This document shows positions 25,335-32,200 of a stretch of DNA of 64,000 nt, piece by piece. Numbering within the stretch: position 1 is the first letter of the stretch; each line of letters opens with the position of its first letter. The stretch is from Phycisphaeraceae bacterium. Its GTDB lineage: Bacteria > Planctomycetota > Phycisphaerae > Phycisphaerales > UBA1924. The translations under genes and the position numbers were made by a program. Location: assembly GCA_019636495.1 (NCBI GenBank), contig JAHBXL010000021.1:24177-88176 (forward strand), given 5' to 3'. Under the pieces are notes generated by a model that saw only the letters and a program-made list of their open reading frames with translations, did no database searches and was not told the origin of the DNA.

Positions 25335-26717
25335 TCAGTCTCGCGCCGATGCGGCCAGGTCGCGGAGGATCGCCGCGAACCGCCACGCATCGTGGTAGGA
25401 GTTGTACAACGGCACAGGCGCAGCGCGCACGACGTCCGGCTCGCGGAAGTCGCAGACCACGCCCATCGAGAGCAGTTTCGAGAGCATCTCGCGGCCGCGG
25501 CCGGGAACGCGGATCGAGAGTTGGCACCCGCGCGCTTTGGGATCGCTGGGCGTGAGCACTTCGAGAGGCGCAGGTTCACCCCGCTCCGCAGAGCGGGGCC
25601 ACCCCGACACCAGCAGTTGCTCGAGGTAGCCGGTGAGTCTGACGGACTTGTCGCGCAGCGCGGCGATGGTCGCACGGTCGAAGAGCGCGAGCGAGGCCCG
25701 CACCGCCGCGAGCGAGAGGATCGGCGGGTTGGAGGTGCTCCACGCATCGGCCCGCGCAACGGGCACAAAGTCGGGCCCCATGACAAAGCGCGTCGAAGGA
25801 TCGTTGCCCCACCACCCCGCGAAACGCGGCAGCGCGGTGTTGCCCAGGTGCCGCTCGTGCACGAACGCGCCGGCGACCGACCCCGGACCCGAGTTGAGAT
25901 ACTTGTACGAGCACCACGCGGCGAAATCGACTCCCCACTCGTGCAGCGCGAGCGGGATGTTGCCCGCGGCGTGCGCCAGATCCCACCCCACGATGATGCC
26001 CCGCGACCGCGCGTGCTCGGTGATGCGGGCCATGTCGAACACCTGCCCGGTGCGGTAGTTCACGCCGCCCATCAGCAGCATCGCCGCGCTGTCGGCATGG
26101 CGGTCGATCGCTCCGAGAATCTCGTCGGTCGCGAAGACGCCCGTGCGCTCATCGCGCGCGACGAGCCGCACCACGGCATCGCGCTGGTTGAACGCGCCAT
26201 TCGAGGCCCGCGCGTGAAAGTCCGCCTGCGAGCGGATGGCGTAGGAATCGGATGGGAACGCCGAGTCCTCCATCAGGATGCGGTAGCGATCGGCGCGTGG
26301 CCGGTAGAACGAGACCATCAGCAGGTGCAGGTTCACCGTCAGCGAGTTCATCGCGACGACCTCGGCCTCCTTCGCGCCGATGAGGCGAGAAATCGGGCCG
26401 CGGAGTTCCTCGTGCGCCGGGTACCAGGGGTGCTGAGCGTGAAAGTGCCCCTCAACGCCGAGCCTGGCCCAGTCATCGAGTTCCTGCATGAGCGCCTCGC
26501 GCGTCGATCGCGGTTGCAGGCCCAGCGAGTTGCCGGTCAGGTAGATCGCGGGCTCATCATCGGCGATGGCGAGCGGAGAAGCGCTGTGCGCGGTCGCGGC
26601 GGTGCGTCGCAGGTCGCCGGCGAGGGGAAGGTGAAACTCGCCGCGGAACGCGCGGAGCGGGTCGCTCGCATCGAGGTCGAGCGCAAAGGCCTCATCGGTA
26701 CGGAGCGCATCGGGCAT
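25335..26717 (-). CDS. kynU: kynureninase with in-frame palindromic insert
   Basis: A 460-residue PLP enzyme. Motifs are DEPAIYLTGNSLGLQPRSTR, DSAFPSDSYAIRSQ, GWDLAHAAGNIPLALHEWGV, the PLP lysine CSYKYLNSGPGS (Lys272), FAGWWGNDPSTRFVMGP and STSNPPILSLAAVRASL. It cleaves 3-hydroxykynurenine to 3-hydroxyanthranilate and alanine. Residues about 372-384 (GWPRSAERGEPAP) come from a palindromic repeat, and part of that peptide is identical to the KMO insert. Upstream lies the 33-bp tandem array. The start MPDALRTDEA at 26717 avoids translating the array. Confidence 0.93.
   Translation of the reverse strand: MPDALRTDEAFALDLDASDPLRAFRGEFHLPLAGDLRRTAATAHSASPLAIADDEPAIYLTGNSLGLQPRSTREALMQELDDWARLGVEGHFHAQHPWYPAHEELRGPISRLIGAKEAEVVAMNSLTVNLHLLMVSFYRPRADRYRILMEDSAFPSDSYAIRSQADFHARASNGAFNQRDAVVRLVARDERTGVFATDEILGAIDRHADSAAMLLMGGVNYRTGQVFDMARITEHARSRGIIVGWDLAHAAGNIPLALHEWGVDFAAWCSYKYLNSGPGSVAGAFVHERHLGNTALPRFAGWWGNDPSTRFVMGPDFVPVARADAWSTSNPPILSLAAVRASLALFDRATIAALRDKSVRLTGYLEQLLVSGWPRSAERGEPAPLEVLTPSDPKARGCQLSIRVPGRGREMLSKLLSMGVVCDFREPDVVRAAPVPLYNSYHDAWRFAAILRDLAASARD
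25566..25605. repeat. Palindromic insertion inside kynU
   Basis: ccccgctc-cgca-gagcgggg (25579-25598) followed by ccacccc, the same arms and 3' tail as the copy at 24607 in kmo but with another 4-base centre. It is in frame and encodes GWPRSAERG in the coding direction. Confidence 0.85.
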
Positions 26718-26743
26718 GGGGGATTGTTGGCGCGCGGGCGTGT

Positions 26744-26940
26744 AGCACGGGCATCCTGCCCGTGCAGTGGAGGGACACGGCCAGGATGGCCGTGCTACGG
26801 GAGTCATTCACGGCCAGGATGGCCGTGCTACGGGAGTCATTCACGGCCAGGATGGCCGTGCTACGGGAGTCATTCACGGCCAGGATGGCCGTGCTACGGG
26901 AGTCATTCACGGCCAGGATGGCCGTGCTAAAGCCGCAGAA
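26744..26940. repeat. 33-bp tandem palindromic repeat array between kynU and the ACMSD gene
   Basis: A gcacgggca-tcc-tgcccgtgc palindrome at about 26745-26765 is followed by five copies of a 33-bp unit starting cacggccaggatggccgtgc at 26776, 26809, 26842, 26875 and 26908. Each has the core gcacggcca-type palindrome plus tacgggagtcatt. The last copy runs into the ACMSD gene and supplies its stop codon (26927-26929). The unit is a multiple of three and stays open in translation, but there is no gene within it. Confidence 0.9.
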
Positions 26941-28132
26941 ACTCCGCCGCGGTCTTCCACAGCAGTTGCTCGCGCATGGGCTCCGGGATGCCGCGGATCG
27001 ATTCGATCAGTTGGCCGGGATGCTCTTCGCCGAGGGGGAAGGGGTAGTCGCTCCCCAAGGCAACGCGCTCGGCCCCGAGAAGGCCGGTGATAACGCCGAG
27101 CGCGCCCGCATCGTGCACGAGTGAATCGACGTAGAAACTCGCGGGGCGCATCAATCCCTGCGCCGGATCGGTCACACGCATCACCTGCGCGCGCGGGTTG
27201 GTCTTCGTGTCCACCGCGCACAGGTCCGGCCGCGCTGCAAAGCCGTGCTCCAGCCGGCCGATGGTGCCGGGAAAACTGCCGCCGCCGTGCGCAAAGCAGA
27301 TCCGCAGTCGCGGCAGTCTTTCCAGTAATCCCGAGAACAGCACGGAGGCGACGGCCATGCCGGTCTCGGCAGGCATGCCCACCAGCCACGCCATCCAGTA
27401 CTTGGCGTATCGCGGGTGCGGTTCGGGCGGAACCGGCGGCGGGCCATCGTGAGTCGGCCCCCCAGTCTGACCAAACGTTGCGCCCAGCATGTCCCACGGG
27501 TGGACGAAGACGGCCGCGTTCAGTCGCTCCGCGGCCTGAAAGAACGGGAAGAGCGCGGGCTCGCCGATGTTGAGGCCGTTGACGTTGGTGCCGATCTGCA
27601 CGCCGCGAAGGCCGAGGCCGCCCAGCGCGGTGGGCGTCATGCAGCGTTCGAGTTCGCGGATGGCGAGGTCGATGTCCTGAAGGGGGACGGTGGCGAGTCC
27701 TTCGAAGGGGCGCAGGCGTGGCATGGGCTTGCGGCCCATGTCGGTGCCACTCGAATGCGGTTGAGGTTCCGGCACGGCCAGGATGGCCGTGCTACGCACA
27801 ATCTCGGCGATGTGATCATTCAACAGGCGCGCCAGATCCATCGCATCGCGCGGCCGCGCCCAGTAGGAGAACATGATGGGCACGGTGCTGAGCACCTGCG
27901 TGGTGACGCCGGTGCGATGCATGTCGGCGAGCCTCGCGGCGGGGTCCCAGCAGTTGGCCTGCACCTCGCGGAAGAACTTCGGCGGCTTGCTGCCATCGAC
28001 GCTGCACGACTGGCACATGCGAGCGCACCCGGGCCCGTGGTGATCGAGCGCAACCCACCCCGAATAGCCGGACTTCCGGGTCCAGTCGGGCCATTTCTCG
28101 GGCAGGATGTGCGTGTGCAGGTCGATCTTCAA
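26927..28132 (-). CDS. 2-amino-3-carboxymuconate-6-semialdehyde decarboxylase (ACMSD), with repeat insert
   Basis: The 401-residue amidohydrolase aligns by eye to ACMSD along its length: MKIDLHTHILPEKWPDW with zinc ligands H6 and H8, QANCWDPAARLADMHRTGVT, STVPIMFSYWARPRDAMDLA, RGVQIGTNVN, FVHPWDM, CFAHGGGSFPGTIGRLEHGF and ALGSDYPFPLGEEHPGQLIE. It decarboxylates the ring-cleavage product of 3-hydroxyanthranilate, steering tryptophan carbon toward catabolism instead of NAD. Residues about 113-141 are an insertion of two palindromic repeats (RSTAILAV and MGRKPMPR). A second, Pro-rich expansion follows HPWDM. It is first in the operon; the 3-hydroxyanthranilate dioxygenase gene is not in the window. 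Confidence 0.9.
   Translation of the reverse strand: MKIDLHTHILPEKWPDWTRKSGYSGWVALDHHGPGCARMCQSCSVDGSKPPKFFREVQANCWDPAARLADMHRTGVTTQVLSTVPIMFSYWARPRDAMDLARLLNDHIAEIVRSTAILAVPEPQPHSSGTDMGRKPMPRLRPFEGLATVPLQDIDLAIRELERCMTPTALGGLGLRGVQIGTNVNGLNIGEPALFPFFQAAERLNAAVFVHPWDMLGATFGQTGGPTHDGPPPVPPEPHPRYAKYWMAWLVGMPAETGMAVASVLFSGLLERLPRLRICFAHGGGSFPGTIGRLEHGFAARPDLCAVDTKTNPRAQVMRVTDPAQGLMRPASFYVDSLVHDAGALGVITGLLGAERVALGSDYPFPLGEEHPGQLIESIRGIPEPMREQLLWKTAAEFLRL
27709..27796. repeat. Two palindromic repeats inserted in the ACMSD gene
   Basis: The palindrome catgggc-ttgcg-gcccatg (27722-27740) encodes MGRKPMP, and gcacggcca-gga-tggccgtgc (27772-27792) encodes STAILAV. The second has the same core as the 33-bp array near 26.8 kb. 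Together they form an in-frame insertion of about 29 codons. Confidence 0.85.
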
Positions 28133-28228
28133 GTGGCGGTGTGTCCTGCCATTGGGGGTCCGGCATTATTGCAGACCCGGCGAAAGAGGGTCTGTTTGAA
28201 TCTGGTGGCTCTGCTCCTGGGCGTTCAT

Positions 28229-28250
28229 GCACTGCTCTGGAGAGCAGTGC
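28229..28250. repeat. Palindrome upstream of gatA
   Basis: gcactgctct-gg-agagcagtgc followed by cacc. It shares the CTCTGGAGAG centre and the trailing CCACC with the kmo insert. It lies in the 135-bp divergent space between the ACMSD gene and gatA, 18 bp before the predicted gatA start. Confidence 0.75.
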
Positions 28251-28267
28251 CACCATAGGCTTGGGCC

Positions 28268-29740
28268 TTGGACGTGACGGCCCTGAGCATGACCGACCTT
28301 GCGGACGCGATCGCGCACAAGCGTGTGAGCGCAGAGGAAGCGGCCCGCGCGAGCCTGGATCGCGCTGCGAAGTGCGAGCCCGCCCTGCACGCGTTCCTCG
28401 AACTGTTCGAGCGCGAGGCGATCGAGCAGGCCCGCGCGATCGACGCCCGGCTGGCCAAGCACGAGCACCCCGGTCCGCTGGCGGGTGTGCCCATCGCGCT
28501 CAAGGACAACATCTGCCTGTCGTGGGGCCGCACCACGTGCGGCTCGCGCATGCTCGAGCACTACCGCTCGCCCTACACGGCCACGGCAGCGCAGCGGCTG
28601 ATCGACGCGGGCGCGGTGATCATCGGCAAGACCAACATGGACGAGTTCGCCATGGGCAGTTCGTGCGAGAACTCGGCCTTTGGCCCGACGCGAAACCCGT
28701 GGGATGTGTCGCGCGTGCCGGGGGGATCATCGGGCGGGTCCGCCGCGGCGGTCGCCGCGGGGATTGTGCCCGGCGCGCTGGGGTCCGATACGGGCGGATC
28801 GATCCGCCAACCCGCGGGCTTCTGCGGGATCGTGGGGCTGAAGCCGACGTATGGGCGCGTGTCGCGATACGGGCTGGTGGCGTACGCATCGAGCCTCGAC
28901 CAGATCGGCCCGCTGACACGGAGCGTGCGCGATGCCGCGCTGCTGATGCAGGTGATGGCGGGGGCCGATGAGCACGATGCGACGGGCTCGCTGCGGGCGA
29001 TGCCGGACCTGCTGGCCGAACTCGAGGAGCCGGTCAACCGCCTGAACATCGGCGTGCCGCGATTTGCGCGGTCGGGCACGAACCACGCGGCGGTGGGGGA
29101 TTCGCTGGAGCGTGCCGCGGCGGCGCTGAGCGCGGATGGCGCGGTGGTTCGGGACGTGGACCTGCCGCACGCGGGCCACGGCATCGCGGCGTACTACCTG
29201 GTGGCGACGGCGGAGGCATCGAGCAACCTGGCGCGGTTCGACGGCGTTCGGTACGGGCGGCGGGCCGAGGTGCGCGCCGGCGAGGGGCTGGACGACCTGT
29301 ATTGCCGGTCGCGGAGCGAGGGATTCGGCCCCGAGGTTCAGCGGCGGATCATGCTGGGGACGCACGCGCTGTCGAGCGGTTATTATGATGCTTATTACAA
29401 TACGGCGTTGAAGGCGCGGCGGCTGATCCGGCGCGATTTTGAAACGGCGTTCGAGACCTGCGACGCGCTGCTGCTGCCCGCCTCGCCGGGTCCGGCGTTC
29501 AGGCTGGGCGAGAAGACCAGCGACCCGCTGGCGTTGTACCTTGAAGACGTGTACACGGTCGGGGTGAATCTCGCGGGGCTGCCGGCGGTGACGCTGCGGG
29601 CGGGCGCGGCGATGGTGGACGGGCGCGAACTGCCGGTGGGCGTGCAACTGGTGGGCCCGGCGTGGCGCGAGGATCTGCTGCTGCGGATCGCGCGGATGCT
29701 GGAGCGGTCGCTGCCGCCGGTCACGGTGGCGGCCGTGTGA
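28268..29740 (+). CDS. gatA: aspartyl/glutamyl-tRNA amidotransferase subunit A
   Basis: The 490-residue amidase-signature protein contains the catalytic Ser-cis-Ser-Lys triad: GVPIALKDNI (Lys79), VPGGSSGGSAA (Ser154) and GSDTGGSIRQPAGFCG (Ser178). GKTNMDEFAMGSSCENSAFG and YGLVAYASSLDQIGPLTRSV are GatA-specific. It releases ammonia from glutamine to amidate mischarged Glu-tRNA(Gln) or Asp-tRNA(Asn); gatB and gatC must lie elsewhere. The TTG at 28268 gives an N-terminus of normal length; a GTG two codons on and an ATG at 28289 are alternatives. A palindromic repeat lies just upstream. Confidence 0.93.
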   Translation: MDVTALSMTDLADAIAHKRVSAEEAARASLDRAAKCEPALHAFLELFEREAIEQARAIDARLAKHEHPGPLAGVPIALKDNICLSWGRTTCGSRMLEHYRSPYTATAAQRLIDAGAVIIGKTNMDEFAMGSSCENSAFGPTRNPWDVSRVPGGSSGGSAAAVAAGIVPGALGSDTGGSIRQPAGFCGIVGLKPTYGRVSRYGLVAYASSLDQIGPLTRSVRDAALLMQVMAGADEHDATGSLRAMPDLLAELEEPVNRLNIGVPRFARSGTNHAAVGDSLERAAAALSADGAVVRDVDLPHAGHGIAAYYLVATAEASSNLARFDGVRYGRRAEVRAGEGLDDLYCRSRSEGFGPEVQRRIMLGTHALSSGYYDAYYNTALKARRLIRRDFETAFETCDALLLPASPGPAFRLGEKTSDPLALYLEDVYTVGVNLAGLPAVTLRAGAAMVDGRELPVGVQLVGPAWREDLLLRIARMLERSLPPVTVAAV

Positions 29741-29784
29741 GGTCATGGGCGGGTTGTGGTAGAGTGTGGGTCAGGAGTTCGCGC

Positions 29785-30300
29785 ATGCGGTTGCCACGCC
29801 TGCTGGCCTATTACCGCGCGTACCCGGAGTTCGACGGGTACAGCGATGAGCAGTGCCGCAAACTGCTGCTGCAGGCGCGGCTGCGGCGCGGCGATGCGGC
29901 GTGGGTGCTGCCGCTGCTGGCGGCGGGCGGGTTCGCGGCGGCGTGGTCGGTTATCGCGCTGGGGCTGGTTCGCATCGCGGCCGCGCTGCTCGGGCTGACG
30001 CTGACGGGCGAGTCCACGCTGCTGGGGGTGTTCATGTTCGTGACGCCCGCGTTCATCGTGGTGTACTCGTGGGTGCGGCGGTCGATGCTGGTGCGGTCGG
30101 TTCGTCGGCTGGTGAACCGCGCGGCGTGCCCGTTCTGCGAGTTTTCGCTGGTGGGGTTGCCGGTGAAGATCAACACGGTTCGCTGCCCGGAGTGCGGCGA
30201 GAAGGTGCGGCTGAGCGAGCACGGGATCCGTCATGAGGATCTTCGGCCCGGTCTGCCCTACCCGCCCTCATCGGCGGGAGAGTGGGCGCGCCGCGCGTGA
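29785..30300 (+). CDS. membrane protein with C-terminal zinc ribbon (paralog 1)
   Basis: A 171-residue protein starting MRLPRLLAYYRAYPEFDGYS. It has two transmembrane helices (LLAAGGFAAAWSVIALGLVR and LLGVFMFVTPAFIVVYSWV) and a cytoplasmic zinc ribbon with CPFCEFSLVGLPV and VRCPECGEKV. The caggag site 10 bases upstream fixes the start. The next gene is a paralog with the same order of parts and overlaps it by 4 bp. Zinc-ribbon membrane proteins of this kind are frequent in planctomycetes; the function is unknown. Confidence 0.7.
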   Translation: MRLPRLLAYYRAYPEFDGYSDEQCRKLLLQARLRRGDAAWVLPLLAAGGFAAAWSVIALGLVRIAAALLGLTLTGESTLLGVFMFVTPAFIVVYSWVRRSMLVRSVRRLVNRAACPFCEFSLVGLPVKINTVRCPECGEKVRLSEHGIRHEDLRPGLPYPPSSAGEWARRA

Positions 30301-30869
30301 GAGTTCCGCTTTCCAAGATCTACCGCGCGTTTCCGGAGTTCGATCCGTTCCCGGATGCGGAGTGCGAGCGGTACATCCGCTATGCGTACCAGCAGGCGCG
30401 GATGCGGATCGGGTGCATCCCGTTGGTGGTGTTTGTGGTCTCGCTTCCGTTGTACGCCGTTTTGCTGAGCGCTTCGGTGGCGGGGCTGATGTACGTGGGG
30501 ATCGAACTGCCGGAGGGGTATCTGATTGTCCCGGTGCTGCTTAGCGCGAGCGTGGTGGGCGTGCCCGCGTTGCTCGCGTTGCTGTCGCGCGACGTGGTGC
30601 TGCGGCGCGTGCTGAAGGACCGGCTGCGCACGGCGCGCTGTCCGAACTGCGAGTTCAGCCTGCTCGGGTTGCCGGTGGTCGAGGGCGCGACGAGGTGCCC
30701 GGAGTGCGGCACGCAGATCGTGCTGAGCATGCACAACCTGACGCCGCGGGACCTGGAGATCCGTCGGGAGGAGCAGGACGCGCGGCCGAACGACGCGGAG
30801 GCCGCCTGGGAAACTCCGGGCAAGCGCGGGGCAACGGAAGGCTCATCGGGCGGCGTCAGGCCTTCTTGA
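30297..30869 (+). CDS. membrane protein with C-terminal zinc ribbon (paralog 2)
   Basis: A 190-residue paralog of the preceding gene: MRVPLSKIYRAFPEFDPF, two transmembrane helices (IPLVVFVVSLPLYAVLLSAS and LIVPVLLSASVVGVPALLAL), then CPNCEFSLLGLPVVEG and TRCPECGTQIVLS. The GTG at 30297 overlaps the stop of paralog 1 (gtga) and aligns with its start, so it is preferred to an in-frame GTG 15 bp upstream. The tail is acidic and Gly-rich. Its 3' end overlaps the convergent DUF1501 gene by 14 bp. Confidence 0.7.
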   Translation: MRVPLSKIYRAFPEFDPFPDAECERYIRYAYQQARMRIGCIPLVVFVVSLPLYAVLLSASVAGLMYVGIELPEGYLIVPVLLSASVVGVPALLALLSRDVVLRRVLKDRLRTARCPNCEFSLLGLPVVEGATRCPECGTQIVLSMHNLTPRDLEIRREEQDARPNDAEAAWETPGKRGATEGSSGGVRPS

Positions 30870-32157
30870 TCACGTCGAACGGGCGGTACGAGCCTTCGAG
30901 AATCTTGCGCGAGTCGGCCCTGAGCCAGTTTTCGAGAATCGCGGCGTAGACGCCGCGGAAGTCGGTGTTGTACTTGAGGTCGCCCTGGTCGAGGTCGGTG
31001 AGCGAGGGGTGTTTTCCGTGGACACCGGCCTTGACCATGGGGCCGAAGAGGAACATGGGGGCGGCGGTTCCGTGGTCGGTTCCGCCGCTGGCGTTCTGTG
31101 CGACGCGTCGGCCGAACTCGGAGAAACTCATGGTGAGCACGCGGCCGTCGTTGCCCTGCTTTTTGAGGTCTTCGTAGAAGGCCTTGAGGGATGAGGCGAG
31201 CGTGTCCATGAGTTGGGCGTGTCGGCCCTGCTCGCCGCCCTGGCCGGCGTGGGTGTCGAAGCCGCCGAGGTTGGCGTAGTAGACGCGGGTCTTGAGCCCG
31301 GCGCGGATCATGCTGGAGATCATCTGCAACTGGCGCGAGAGTTCGTTGTTGGGGTAGGTCGAGAGGGGGCGCTGCGCGACGGCGCGGCGGATCTGCTCGC
31401 TGGAGATCTGCGCATCGAGCGCGGTGCGCATGAGGAATCCGGCGTTGGTGTCGGAGGAAACGCCTTCGACGACGCCGCGACGGTTGATCTGCTCATAGGG
31501 ATCGTCAAGGGAGGCGTGGACATCTTTTCCGAGCCAACGGAAGAGGTTGGGGTCCTCGAAGCCGATGGCGCGCGACAGGCGGCCCTGCATGGCGAGCGGG
31601 GCCTCGCGTCCGATGGCGATTCCGGCCATGGGCTCGGGCTCGGGCTTGCCGCCGTCTCCGACTCCGCAGCACTCGGCATCGAAGTAGCGGCCCAGCCAGC
31701 CATCGCCGGTGGCGGAGGTATCGGCGGTGTGCCAGATGTCCATGGACTTGAAGTGGGAGCGGTTGGGGTTGGGGTAGCCCACTCCCTGCACGATCGCGCA
31801 GAGCCCCTCGTCGTGCAGGTCCTTGATGCCGCGCATGTTGGGGTGCAGGCCGATGCCCGCGGTTTTGTTGAGGCGCAGCACGTTGTTTTCGCGGATGCCG
31901 ATGGAGGGGCGGGCGCGGTAGTAGTTCGCATCGCCGAATGGGACGACGCTGTTGAGGCCGTCGTTTCCGCCGCCGAGTTGCACGACGACGAGGATGTGGT
32001 CGGTCGGCACGCCGGGGATGGCGGTCATGAAATCGGCGGGCATGGGCAGGCCGAGCGCGGAGCGGTTGATGAACGCGGGGACGGTGACCGCCGCGGAAGT
32101 GAGCACCAGCCCTGTCGAGAGGAACTGCCGGCGTGTGAAGGCGATGGGGTCGGACAT
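30856..32157 (-). CDS. DUF1501 protein with Tat signal
   Basis: A 433-residue sulfatase/phosphatase-like protein. The N-terminus MSDPIAFTRRQFLSTGLVLT is a twin-arginine signal. DUF1501 features are DHILVVVQLGGGNDGLNSVV, RSHFKSMDIWHTAD, YYANLGGFDTHAGQGGEQGR, VLTMSFSEFGRRVAQNASGG and GTDHGTAAPMFLFG. The HxGxA and GTDHG motifs recall the alkaline-phosphatase metal site. It is encoded 43 bp downstream of the DUF1800 gene; the two families almost always occur as a pair in planctomycetes. Export through Tat to the periplasm is predicted; the substrate is unknown. Confidence 0.88.
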   Translation of the reverse strand: MSDPIAFTRRQFLSTGLVLTSAAVTVPAFINRSALGLPMPADFMTAIPGVPTDHILVVVQLGGGNDGLNSVVPFGDANYYRARPSIGIRENNVLRLNKTAGIGLHPNMRGIKDLHDEGLCAIVQGVGYPNPNRSHFKSMDIWHTADTSATGDGWLGRYFDAECCGVGDGGKPEPEPMAGIAIGREAPLAMQGRLSRAIGFEDPNLFRWLGKDVHASLDDPYEQINRRGVVEGVSSDTNAGFLMRTALDAQISSEQIRRAVAQRPLSTYPNNELSRQLQMISSMIRAGLKTRVYYANLGGFDTHAGQGGEQGRHAQLMDTLASSLKAFYEDLKKQGNDGRVLTMSFSEFGRRVAQNASGGTDHGTAAPMFLFGPMVKAGVHGKHPSLTDLDQGDLKYNTDFRGVYAAILENWLRADSRKILEGSYRPFDVIKKA

Positions 32158-32200
32158 GGTGAGGCTCCAGTGGGCCGGATCGCAGACGAACGGGGGTGGG

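Noticed and set aside
26692..26910. A possible 72-residue gene made of NDSRSTAILAV repeats
   Set aside because: It is the translation of the tandem array; no start signal and no residues outside the repeat support it.
26692..26940. CRISPR-like appearance of the 33-bp repeats
   Set aside because: Units are directly adjacent with no variable spacers, the unit is itself palindromic, and no cas gene is near.
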